DNA of 12,365 nucleotides from Candidatus Woesearchaeota archaeon CG10_big_fil_rev_8_21_14_0_10_32_9 (GCA_002762915.1 PCYF01000006.1:1-12365), one strand, 5' to 3'; shown: positions 1-6,635, numbered from the stretch's first letter. Made by a program: numbers and translations. Notes: a model not told the origin generated them from the letters alone.

Positions 1-749
1 TAAAATCTCTTCCAATAATATCCTTGCCGGAACAAAATGATTCTAGAATAAAGAAAGCGACAAAGATTATAGAACAACAAAAAATAGCAATAGTTGAAAA
101 AAGTCTTTCATTTGAAGAAGCAATTAAATCACTTAAACAAGGAAAACTACAAGGAATAGTTGCTGGAGCAACATGGCCTTCTTCAAAAACATTCAGTTTA
201 GCGTTAAAAGAAATAGGTGTAAAAAAAGGACGATGGGCTTCAACTGTTTTTTTAATGAAAATAAAAAACAAAACTTATTTCTTCGCAGATTGCGCATTAA
301 ACATAGAACCGAACGAAGAACAGTTGGTGCAAATTGCAATAAATACAGCTGAATTTGTTAAGCAAATGAAATTTATTCCAAAGATTGCAATGTTATCATA
401 CTCTACAAAAGGGTCTTCAAATCATTCTTCTGCTATCAAAGTGAGAAATGCAACACAACTTGTAAAAAAGAAGTTAAAGGGAATTGTAGTAGAGGGAGAA
501 ATTCAATTTGACGCAGCAATATCAAAGACTATTGCTAAACAAAAAGGAGCGATATCAGAAGAATACAACGTGTTCATATTTCCAGATTTAAATTCAGGAA
601 ATATTGCATACAAACTTGTGGAAAGACTTGCTGGTGCGAAAGCAATTGGACCAATAACGCTTGGATTAAACAAACCTGTTAACGATTTAAGTAGAGGATG
701 TTCTGCAGAAGATATAGTAGAAATTGCGAAACTAACTACAAAACAATAG
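1..749 (+). CDS. pta: Phosphate acetyltransferase, compact form (5' partial)
   Basis: Interconverts acetyl-CoA plus phosphate with acetyl-phosphate plus CoA in the cytosol, normally partnered with acetate kinase. The frame is open to the left window edge: the family's N-terminal motif (ISLPEQNDSRI, bases 15-47) runs upstream of the first possible start, a TTG at base 24, so the true start is probably off-window. Numbering from that TTG, the strongest family motifs are MLSYSTKG (123-130), GEIQFDAA (158-165), FIFPDLNSGNIAYK (184-197), GPITLGLNKPVNDLSRGCSAED (209-230). Ser223, Arg224 and Asp230 match the catalytic Ser309/Arg310/Asp316 of the Methanosarcina thermophila enzyme, and Arg201 matches its Arg287. 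Compared with that 333-residue enzyme, about 55 residues are missing between residues 20 and 45, including the Arg87 region, and the Arg133 position is Ser58. The family call is secure from the C-terminal half. Substrate range is less sure; a related acyl-phosphate transferase is possible. Confidence 0.88.
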   Translation, partial: KSLPIISLPEQNDSRIKKATKIIEQQKIAIVEKSLSFEEAIKSLKQGKLQGIVAGATWPSSKTFSLALKEIGVKKGRWASTVFLMKIKNKTYFFADCALNIEPNEEQLVQIAINTAEFVKQMKFIPKIAMLSYSTKGSSNHSSAIKVRNATQLVKKKLKGIVVEGEIQFDAAISKTIAKQKGAISEEYNVFIFPDLNSGNIAYKLVERLAGAKAIGPITLGLNKPVNDLSRGCSAEDIVEIAKLTTKQ

Positions 750-783
750 TAAACCTTAAGAATTAAGACTTAGTTCTAGACTT

Positions 784-1461
784 ATGCATGGATCGGACGC
801 ATTTAGAATAAAGTATAATGAAGAAAACATAAATGAAGTTGAAGAATTTCTTGATACTTCAATAGAAAAAAGAATATTTTTAATAAGTTCTGTAAGAGGA
901 GCAGCTCCTGACGAAATTGCAAAAGTGATTAAATACATTGACTCAATAAAATCTAGAGGATTTCAAGTTTATTATCCTTCCAGACACACATTTCAAGATA
1001 CTCCATCAGTATTAACTATTATGAATACAAACAAATATATCATAAAACATTCTGGAAAAATACACATATTCTACAATCCTGCGAGTGAAGGTAGTGTTGT
1101 TGATTTAGGAATGACTTTTGCAAACCAAAAAAAATTAACACTTGCAAATCCTGAAGTATTAAGAAACAAATTACTTGATTACATTTCCCTTTTTGTGAAA
1201 AAATATTCAAATCACACTTTGAAATATGGAGAATCTACTTTTGTTAACAAAATGCTTGAAGAAAAACAAAGACTTACTACACTAGATGAATACGTTGTAA
1301 CTTGGAATGGACGTAATAAAGAAGATTTATTCAAATTAGGAATGGCCTTCGGATTTGATTTACCAATAGTCCTGGCAAATAAAAAAGACGTTGTGCAAAC
1401 CGAAAAGAAAAGTCCGGAAAACTTCTTGCTTGAATTAGATGCCCGGTATTCTAGTAAGTAA
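784..1461 (+). CDS. Nucleoside 2-deoxyribosyltransferase-like protein with internal repeat
   Basis: A 225-residue soluble protein. Residues 30-122 follow the pattern of the nucleoside 2-deoxyribosyltransferase / nucleotide N-glycosidase superfamily: a first strand IFLISSVRG (31-39), a helix, GFQVYYPSRHTFQDT (59-73), a strand IHIFYNP (93-99), then SEGSVVDLGMTFA (101-113). In that superfamily the catalytic Glu usually sits at the position occupied here by Asp107. A second partial copy of the last strand-helix-strand unit occurs at 170-199 (VVTWNGRNKEDLFKLGMAF), aligning without gaps at an offset of 77 residues, with Lys184 at the acidic position. It begins 34 bases after pta with no clear TATA box between them, so co-transcription is likely. 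I infer a nucleotide-related binding or salvage role. Enzymatic activity is uncertain because the catalytic Glu is not conserved. Confidence 0.6.
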   Translation: MHGSDAFRIKYNEENINEVEEFLDTSIEKRIFLISSVRGAAPDEIAKVIKYIDSIKSRGFQVYYPSRHTFQDTPSVLTIMNTNKYIIKHSGKIHIFYNPASEGSVVDLGMTFANQKKLTLANPEVLRNKLLDYISLFVKKYSNHTLKYGESTFVNKMLEEKQRLTTLDEYVVTWNGRNKEDLFKLGMAFGFDLPIVLANKKDVVQTEKKSPENFLLELDARYSSK

Positions 1462-1480
1462 GATGTTTGTTTTGAAAAAC

Positions 1481-1490
1481 TATTAAAATA
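1481..1490 (+). promoter_or_regulatory. TATA-like box for the small membrane protein gene
   Basis: The A/T-only decamer tattaaaata is centred about 25 bases before the ATG at 1510, a typical spacing for a leaderless archaeal transcript. Called from sequence and spacing only. Confidence 0.45.
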
Positions 1491-1509
1491 GAATAACTGT
1501 TCTTAGGGT

Positions 1510-1791
1510 ATGGATGAAGATAAACCCTTAACACCTGAGCAAAAGAAATTTGTAAACTATTACCTTACAACTATTACTGTTGTTGGTGCAATTATTGGAG
1601 TATATTTGTGTCTGAATCCTGAGGTTATACATTCTTCTAAAAAAATAGACAACCAACATTCATTTGAATATATTAGGTTTATTTCTGATTTAAATAAAGA
1701 TGGATTTCCAGAATTAGAAGTCAAGAATAAAAATAATTCAATAGACACATTAGTAAGTACAATTAAAAACAAAGAACTCTTGTACAAATAA
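1510..1791 (+). CDS. Small single-pass membrane protein with EF-hand-like loop
   Basis: A 93-residue protein of unknown function. It has a charged N-terminus (residues 1-16), one hydrophobic segment (about 17-36, LTTITVVGAIIGVYLCL) and a hydrophilic C-terminal domain. That domain contains DLNKDGFPELE (60-70), with acidic or amide residues at positions 1, 3, 5 and 9 and Gly at position 6, as in calcium-binding EF-hand, dockerin or FG-GAP loops. No signal-peptidase site is evident, so it is probably a membrane anchor with the loop domain outside the cell. The gene has a TATA-like box of its own and converges on the malic enzyme gene, with one base between the two stop codons. No family is recognised. 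The antisense frame is also open, but the membrane segment plus loop pattern favours this strand. Confidence 0.6.
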   Translation: MDEDKPLTPEQKKFVNYYLTTITVVGAIIGVYLCLNPEVIHSSKKIDNQHSFEYIRFISDLNKDGFPELEVKNKNNSIDTLVSTIKNKELLYK

Positions 1792-1792
1792 A

Positions 1793-2971
1793 TTAAATTC
1801 TATTAATTCCTGATTTGATTGCTGCAGATTTTACTGCGTTTGCAACAAGATCCGCTAAACCTTTTTCAAAAGGAGAAGGAATAATTTTGTCAACACTAAC
1901 ATCTTTGACTGCATCAGCAATTGCATGAGCTGCAGCAATTTTCATTTCTTCATTAATATCACTTGCTCTAACCGCTAACGCTCCTTTGAATACTCCTGGA
2001 AATGCAAGAACATTATTTATTTGATTAGGATAATCACTTCTACCTGTTGCAACAATAAATGCTCCTGCAGCATGAGCCTCTTCAGGCATAATTTCTGGGG
2101 TTGGATTTGCCATCGCGAAAATAATTGGATTTTTATTCATTGATTCAACCATTTCTTTTGTAACAAGACCAGGTGCACTAACTCCAATGAAAACATCAGC
2201 TCCTTTTAATATATCTGCAATAGATCCTTTTTCTTTGTCAAGATTAGTAATTTTTGCAACTTCATCTTTCATAGGATTCATGTTTTTTTCTCTACCTGAA
2301 TAAATAGCTCCTTCCCTATCAACCATTATTATTCTCTTAACTCCTTGACTCAAAAGTAATTTAGTTATTGCAGTTCCTGCAGCACCAGCTCCTGAAAGAA
2401 CTACTTTTATTGAATCAAAAGATTTACCTGCAAGTTTCAAAGAATTAATCAAACCGGCAAGAACAACAATTGCAGTGCCGTGCTGATCATCATGAAAAAC
2501 AGGAATATTAAGTTCTTTTTTTAAACGTGTTTCAATCTCAAAACATCTTGGTGCAGAAATATCCTCTAAATTAATTCCTCCAAAACCAGGACTAATTAAT
2601 TTAACAGTTTTAATTATATCTTCTACATCTTTAGAATCAATCGCAATTGGAAACGCATCAACTCCGCCGAATTCTTTGAACAGAAGAGCTTTACCTTCCA
2701 TAACTGGAAGTCCCGCTTCAGGACCTATGTCTCCTAAACCTAAGACTGCTGTTCCGTCAGTAACTATTGCGATAGTATTTCCCTTAATTGTGTATTTGTA
2801 AACATCTTCTTTATTTTTTGCGATTAATCTACAAGGTTCGGCAACTCCAGGAGTGTAAGCAATTGATAAAGCATCTTTATCTTTAACTTGTATCTTAGAA
2901 ATAACTTCTAGTTTTCCTTTTTTTTCTTTGTGCATTTCAACGGATAATTCTGAATAATTTTTCTTTTCCAT
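1793..2971 (-). CDS. mae: Malic enzyme (malate dehydrogenase, oxaloacetate-decarboxylating)
   Basis: Oxidatively decarboxylates malate to pyruvate, producing NAD(P)H. It is the short bacterial/archaeal form (392 residues from the ATG at 2971). Visible landmarks: LSIAYTPGVAEPC (35-47, with catalytic Tyr39), GKALLFKEFGG (93-103, with Lys94 as general base), metal ligands in NLEDISAP (134-141) and HDDQHGTA (160-167), dinucleotide-binding GAGAAG (194-199), ANPTPE (288-293) and the conserved NQINN (316-320). The second nucleotide-binding strand ends in VDREG, so cofactor preference (NAD or NADP) is not settled. A TTG at 3001 would add ten residues in frame, but a TATA-like box at 3003-3010 lies about 35 bases before the ATG and the added residues match nothing in the family, so I prefer the ATG. 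Unlike E. coli MaeB it lacks a fused phosphotransacetylase domain. It diverges from the pentose phosphate operon. Confidence 0.93.
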   Translation of the reverse strand: MEKKNYSELSVEMHKEKKGKLEVISKIQVKDKDALSIAYTPGVAEPCRLIAKNKEDVYKYTIKGNTIAIVTDGTAVLGLGDIGPEAGLPVMEGKALLFKEFGGVDAFPIAIDSKDVEDIIKTVKLISPGFGGINLEDISAPRCFEIETRLKKELNIPVFHDDQHGTAIVVLAGLINSLKLAGKSFDSIKVVLSGAGAAGTAITKLLLSQGVKRIIMVDREGAIYSGREKNMNPMKDEVAKITNLDKEKGSIADILKGADVFIGVSAPGLVTKEMVESMNKNPIIFAMANPTPEIMPEEAHAAGAFIVATGRSDYPNQINNVLAFPGVFKGALAVRASDINEEMKIAAAHAIADAVKDVSVDKIIPSPFEKGLADLVANAVKSAAIKSGINRI

Positions 2972-3002
2972 GTTAAATTCAAAATTGTTAGTGTTTATCA
3001 AG

Positions 3003-3010
3003 TTATAAGC
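3003..3010 (-). promoter_or_regulatory. TATA-like box for malic enzyme
   Basis: On the minus strand this reads gcttataa, centred about 35 bases before the ATG at 2971, which would give a leader of roughly nine bases. A second A/T box at 3033-3040 is palindromic and could also fire this way, toward the alternative TTG start at 3001. Confidence 0.4.
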
Positions 3011-3030
3011 TTTTCTAAGAACATAAGAAA

Positions 3031-3042
3031 ACTTTATAAATT
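3031..3042 (+). promoter_or_regulatory. TATA box for the gnd-pgl-zwf cluster
   Basis: The sequence actttataaatt contains the palindromic TTTATAAA core, centred about 38 bases before the gnd ATG. A start of transcription 25 bases downstream would leave a leader of about 12-14 bases, just long enough to include the Shine-Dalgarno-like element at 3063-3069. Confidence 0.5.
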
Positions 3043-3062
3043 TACAAAATGTCTGTCTTTAT

Positions 3063-3069
3063 AGGGGTG
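3063..3069 (+). promoter_or_regulatory. Shine-Dalgarno-like site of gnd
   Basis: The heptamer aggggtg ends five bases before the ATG at 3075 and differs by one base from the ideal ggaggtg. It supports that ATG over the second one at 3081 (third codon). Confidence 0.5.
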
Positions 3070-3074
3070 TTTTT

Positions 3075-3965
3075 ATGAGAATGGGATTTATTGGATTAGG
3101 TAGAATGGGTTTTCCTATGACCCAGAGATTGCTTCAACATAAAATTGAAGTAGTTGCATACAACAGATCACAAGATAAAGTAGCTGAAATAGAGAATTAT
3201 GGTGCAATGCCCTCAAAAGATATTGACGAGCTAATTGCTAAATTGCCTGATCAAAAAATAATTTGGATTATGCTTCCTGCAGGAGAAGTAACCGACAATA
3301 CAATAAAAGAACTTCTACCAAAATTAAAAAAAGAAGACATAATAATTGATGGAGCAAATGATTTTTATGAGAACGCAGAAAAACATGCAGAATGGTGTAA
3401 AAAATATGATGTTCATTTCTTTGATTGTGGAGTGTCTGGAGGAGTATTGGGTTTGGAGAACGGATACACTCTGATGATTGGTGGGCCAGAAATTGTGTTT
3501 GAAAAAATTGAACCGCTATGCAAAGCATTGGCGCCTGCAAATGGATATGGATATTTTGGTCCTACGGGAAGTGGACACTTTGTTAAGAGTGTTCATAATA
3601 TTATTGAATACGTGTATTTGCAAGGACTTGCAGAAGGAGTTGAATTATTAAGTAAATTTAAACATCCAATACAATTAGACAAAGCAACAAAAGTTTGGGA
3701 ACCTGCATCTGTTATTCGAAGTTTGTTATTAGAATTAACAACGCAAGCGCTACAAAGAAAAGATTTCAATGAAATAAGTACTGAAATAGGCAGTGTGACT
3801 ACTGATGAACTGCAGTCAACTAAGGCTAGCGTGAAAGGATTTACTCCTGCATTTGATGTTGCAGTAAACATAAGGAAAGACAAAACATCTGAATTTTCTT
3901 TAGGAAAAAGAACTATTGCTGCAGTTAGACACGAATTCGGTGGACATAAAGTAACAAAAAAATAA
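3075..3965 (+). CDS. gnd: 6-phosphogluconate dehydrogenase, decarboxylating, short (GndA/YqeC) type
   Basis: Oxidatively decarboxylates 6-phosphogluconate to ribulose 5-phosphate, the third step of the oxidative pentose phosphate pathway. The 296 residues match the short form of the family (about 300). The Rossmann domain opens with GFIGLGRMGFPM (4-15). The second strand ends in NRS (30-32), the pattern usually seen in NADP-preferring enzymes. Substrate and catalytic landmarks are SGG (121-123) and KSVHNIIEY (171-179), which keeps Lys171, His174, Asn175 and Glu178, then SVIRS (212-216) and the C-terminal RHEFGGHKV (285-293). The usual DGGNS reads DGAND (92-96). It is the first gene of a cluster with pgl and zwf, which fixes its function as the pathway enzyme rather than a related beta-hydroxyacid dehydrogenase. 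Confidence 0.93.
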   Translation: MRMGFIGLGRMGFPMTQRLLQHKIEVVAYNRSQDKVAEIENYGAMPSKDIDELIAKLPDQKIIWIMLPAGEVTDNTIKELLPKLKKEDIIIDGANDFYENAEKHAEWCKKYDVHFFDCGVSGGVLGLENGYTLMIGGPEIVFEKIEPLCKALAPANGYGYFGPTGSGHFVKSVHNIIEYVYLQGLAEGVELLSKFKHPIQLDKATKVWEPASVIRSLLLELTTQALQRKDFNEISTEIGSVTTDELQSTKASVKGFTPAFDVAVNIRKDKTSEFSLGKRTIAAVRHEFGGHKVTKK

Positions 3966-3990
3966 GATGTTGTTTTTATGTTTAAGAAAA

Positions 3991-4000
3991 AATATAATAA
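3991..4000 (+). promoter_or_regulatory. Possible internal TATA box before pgl
   Basis: The decamer aatataataa lies about 35 bases before the pgl ATG at 4030, with the GAGG element between them. It would allow transcription of pgl-zwf independently of gnd. In such an AT-rich background this is only suggestive. Confidence 0.3.
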
Positions 4001-4020
4001 TTGGAAATATATGTAAAAAA

Positions 4021-4024
4021 GAGG
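4021..4024 (+). promoter_or_regulatory. Shine-Dalgarno-like GAGG deciding the pgl start
   Basis: GAGG sits five bases before the ATG at 4030. It supports this start over the ATG at 3967, which has no such site and would add a 21-residue leader lacking family similarity. Confidence 0.5.
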
Positions 4025-4029
4025 ATAAA

Positions 4030-4692
4030 ATGATTATTTTAAAAGAAAGAAAGTTAAAAAGATTATTTGATATAGCTACAACACTTCTAGAACAGGAAAT
4101 AGAATCAATTAGTCAACGAAAAGCCGTAGTTACTATTGGGGTTACTGGAGGAAGTGTAACAAAATTCTATGAGATAGTATCTAAATCAAAAAGCAAATGG
4201 AGTAATGTAGAGTTATTTTTATTGGATGAAAGAATAACGTCTTTTCAATCTATGAGAAATTATCCAAAAATAAAAAAATACTTTTCAAAAATAATGTCGT
4301 CCTCAAGGATACATGAAATTAGAGCTGATGGAAATCCATTTATTAATGCAGAAAAATATGACGATTTGCTAAAAACAAAGAACAAATATGGTTTTGATAT
4401 AATAATTATAAGTGCAGGTGTTGAAGGTCATGTGGCTAGTGTGTTTCCAAGAAAAAATTATTTGAAAAAAGGATATATCTTTATAGAAGATTCTCCAAAA
4501 AAACCTAATCGAAGAATTACTGCAACAATGTCAATAATGAAGAGTGCTAAGGTTTGTTTTACATTTTTCTTAGGAGAAAAAAAGAAAGACTTATTAAAAG
4601 AGTTTCAAGAAGGATCCTTACAAGAAAAAGAGTTTCCTGTAAATTTTGTAAAACGCATAAAAAAATCATATGTATTTACTGATATAAAATAA
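4030..4692 (+). CDS. pgl: 6-phosphogluconolactonase (Pgl/DevB family)
   Basis: Hydrolyses 6-phosphogluconolactone to 6-phosphogluconate, the second step of the oxidative pentose phosphate pathway. From the ATG at 4030 it is 220 residues, close to the bacterial family's usual length. Motifs in order: TIGVTGGSVTKFYE (35-48, the sugar-phosphate loop), LLDERITSFQSMRNY (64-78), and SAGVEGHVASVFP (128-140). The last corresponds to the family's GLGxDGHTASLFP, with the conserved His at 134 and Asp replaced by Glu. Next comes SPKKPNRRITATM (155-167), then LGEKKKDLL (181-189). The start was chosen because GAGG precedes it and family similarity begins there; the open frame extends back to an ATG at 3967. 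The gene lies between gnd and zwf, 13 bases before zwf. It is more divergent than its two neighbours, but the combined motifs and context make the call firm. Confidence 0.88.
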   Translation: MIILKERKLKRLFDIATTLLEQEIESISQRKAVVTIGVTGGSVTKFYEIVSKSKSKWSNVELFLLDERITSFQSMRNYPKIKKYFSKIMSSSRIHEIRADGNPFINAEKYDDLLKTKNKYGFDIIIISAGVEGHVASVFPRKNYLKKGYIFIEDSPKKPNRRITATMSIMKSAKVCFTFFLGEKKKDLLKEFQEGSLQEKEFPVNFVKRIKKSYVFTDIK

Positions 4693-4705
4693 TAACTGAT
4701 TAAAA

Positions 4706-6040
4706 ATGAATGAACCTATTGAACAAAAAAAAGAAATAACCTTTGTACTATTTGGATCTACAGGAGATTTAGCTAAGAAGAAAATAATTCCTGCGTTAAA
4801 TGAAATTGTTAAACACACAAAAATAAATTTGCTATGTATTGGAAGAAGGCCATTTAACGAAAAAGAATATAGAGAATATTTGGCTAAAGATAACGTATTT
4901 CTGAGTGAAGAAATTAAATTAAAATATGATGTAATAGACTTTCGAAAAGAAGGAGATGTGGAGAGTATTACTAAGAAATTAGATGATTTTGACAAACAAA
5001 AAACTGATTTAAGACTGTTTTATTTAGCAACGAGTAGCAAATATTTTAGTCAGATTGCAAAAGCTATAAGTGTTGAAAAACAGATTCCAATAAAAATCTT
5101 ATTTGAGAAACCCTTCGGTACAAATTTAAAATCATTCAAAAAATTAAACTCAAGCTTGATTAAATATTTAACAGAAGAGGAAATATGTCGGGTGGATCAT
5201 TATCTTGCAAAAGAAACAGTAAATAATGTTCTCTCTTTAAGATTGTCCAATCCTTTCTTCGAAAAAACATGGAACTCGAAATTCATTGAGGAAATAAGAG
5301 TGGATGTTCAAGAAAACTTTGGAGTTTTTGATAGACTAGAGTATTATGATGAAGCTGGAGCGATAAAAGACATGTTGCAAAATCATTTATTGCAAGTTGT
5401 ATCATTTATTTTAATGAATCCTCCTGCTTCTGATGATATGCGTAAAATAAAAATTCAAAAGAAACATGCCATTTCTAAATTAAAGCATGTTCGCTCAACA
5501 ATAGGACAATATGAAACATATGTGGCAGAATTAAAACAAAAAGGATTGCCTGAATCAAGAACTGAGACATATGTTGAGTCAGAATTCATATCCACAAATT
5601 CAAGATGGAAAGGAACAAAAATCCTTCTAAGAACAGGAAAGAACTTAAAAGAAAAAAAAGCATTTATACAATTAACTTATAAGAAAGACCCCTGTACGGT
5701 TTATTGTGATTCAACTACGCCGCCTAATAAATTAACGGTAAATATTCAACCAACGCAAAATGTTGATCTTGCTATGAATATGAGACTCAATGCAGATACA
5801 AATGAATATAGACACGTTTTACTGAACTTTTATCCATCTTGCGAGTTTAAAGCAAATACAAAAGAAAGCTACCAAACAATAATAGAAGAAAGCATGAAAA
5901 AAGAAAAAGCAATATTCTTGACGTCTGAAGAATTAGAAGAAGCATGGAAAATTACAGATAAATTAATAAATGACATAAAAAGTAATAAATTAGTAATTTA
6001 TGCAACTGGGAGTGAAACAATAAATGAATCAACAAAATAA
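4706..6040 (+). CDS. zwf: Glucose-6-phosphate 1-dehydrogenase (Zwf)
   Basis: Oxidises glucose 6-phosphate to 6-phosphogluconolactone, the entry step of the oxidative pentose phosphate pathway. It is the canonical bacterial/eukaryotic Zwf family, not the unrelated haloarchaeal enzyme. Nucleotide-binding motif: FGSTGDLAKKKIIPAL (16-31). Arg47/Arg48 in IGRRPFN lie where NADP-dependent homologues hold the 2'-phosphate. Catalytic motifs: EKPFG (134-138), RVDHYLAKE (162-170, Asp164/His165) and DMLQNHLLQ (222-230, His227, the expected general base). The C-terminal domain keeps RWKGTKILLRTGKNL (300-314). At 444 residues it is shorter than the usual roughly 480-510, the loss lying mostly in C-terminal loops and tail. 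It follows pgl by 13 bases and overlaps the next gene by 17. No Shine-Dalgarno site is visible. Confidence 0.95.
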   Translation: MNEPIEQKKEITFVLFGSTGDLAKKKIIPALNEIVKHTKINLLCIGRRPFNEKEYREYLAKDNVFLSEEIKLKYDVIDFRKEGDVESITKKLDDFDKQKTDLRLFYLATSSKYFSQIAKAISVEKQIPIKILFEKPFGTNLKSFKKLNSSLIKYLTEEEICRVDHYLAKETVNNVLSLRLSNPFFEKTWNSKFIEEIRVDVQENFGVFDRLEYYDEAGAIKDMLQNHLLQVVSFILMNPPASDDMRKIKIQKKHAISKLKHVRSTIGQYETYVAELKQKGLPESRTETYVESEFISTNSRWKGTKILLRTGKNLKEKKAFIQLTYKKDPCTVYCDSTTPPNKLTVNIQPTQNVDLAMNMRLNADTNEYRHVLLNFYPSCEFKANTKESYQTIIEESMKKEKAIFLTSEELEEAWKITDKLINDIKSNKLVIYATGSETINESTK

Positions 6041-6623
6041 ATTAATTTTGTATGATTTTCTTATTCTAATTCTTGCAACAATACTACTTCTGATAATTCG
6101 TCCTGATTACGCGTTCTTAGCAATATTTCTATCTATTCCTATATATTTGATTATTTCAAAAAGACAAAATCTTCTTCCAGTTTTTTTGATTGCAACCATA
6201 CAAGCGGCTTTGTGGATGCTAGTTGGAAACAAACAATATGGGTACAATCAAGAAGTAATGATTCTTTTTGGACTTAATGTTTATCCATTCTTATTGTGGG
6301 CAACAGGATTATTCCTTGTGTATCTATGTGCAGTTCATGTAAGTAACTGGCTAAAGTTCAAAAGCTTCACAAAACAATTCATTGTATACATACTCGTGTT
6401 TTGGTTTAGTCTAATTACAATAGAAACATTATCTTATCACGTCTTTTTAATTAGAAATGCTGCAACAGGAATGTACCCTGGATTGCCAATTTGCGAATGT
6501 ATACATGCTCCTGTTTGGATGCAAATAGTTTACTTAACAATGGGTCCAATTAACTTTGTAATTCAAAGATTGATAAAAAGATTATTTCTAAACAAGAGTA
6601 AACCACAAAAATTTAAAAAGTAG
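6024..6623 (+). CDS. Polytopic membrane protein of unknown function
   Basis: A 199-residue protein with about six hydrophobic segments (roughly residues 8-25, 29-45, 50-68, 78-103, 118-138 and 162-182) and a basic C-terminal tail (KSKPQKFKK), expected to be cytoplasmic. Between the last two segments is a polar loop holding GLPICECIHAPVWMQ (153-167). With Cys157, Cys159 and His161, plus His139 at the preceding segment's end, the loop could bind a metal or form a disulfide. Its ATG lies inside the end of zwf in another frame (17-base overlap), so it should be translated from the same mRNA as the pentose phosphate enzymes. I do not recognise the family. Transport, lipid or isoprenoid chemistry are possible, but the sequence does not choose between them. 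Confidence 0.75.
   Translation: MNQQNKLILYDFLILILATILLLIIRPDYAFLAIFLSIPIYLIISKRQNLLPVFLIATIQAALWMLVGNKQYGYNQEVMILFGLNVYPFLLWATGLFLVYLCAVHVSNWLKFKSFTKQFIVYILVFWFSLITIETLSYHVFLIRNAATGMYPGLPICECIHAPVWMQIVYLTMGPINFVIQRLIKRLFLNKSKPQKFKK
6611..6620 (+). promoter_or_regulatory. Possible TATA box for pth2
   Basis: The decamer atttaaaaag lies inside the last codons of the membrane-protein gene, centred about 20 bases before the ATG at 6636 and 26 before the one at 6642. The latter spacing fits a leaderless start better. Confidence 0.35.
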
Positions 6624-6635
6624 ACTTGCTGTTTA

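Noticed and set aside
24..26. TTG as the start of phosphotransacetylase
   Set aside because: The conserved N-terminal motif continues in frame upstream of it to the window edge, so the gene is 5' truncated by the window rather than starting here.
2972..3001. TTG start extending malic enzyme by ten residues
   Set aside because: The extra residues match nothing in the family, and the nearest TATA-like box (3003-3010) fits the ATG at 2971 better.
3268..3883. Two minus-strand open frames inside gnd
   Set aside because: Both are antisense to conserved 6-phosphogluconate dehydrogenase motifs and have no promoter or recognisable domain.
3967..4029. Upstream ATG giving a 21-residue N-terminal extension on 6-phosphogluconolactonase
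   Set aside because: The extension has no family similarity and no ribosome-binding site, whereas GAGG precedes the ATG at 4030 where the family match begins.
4666..4995. 109-codon minus-strand frame over the pgl-zwf junction
   Set aside because: It covers the conserved Zwf nucleotide-binding motif in antisense, and its protein resembles no family.
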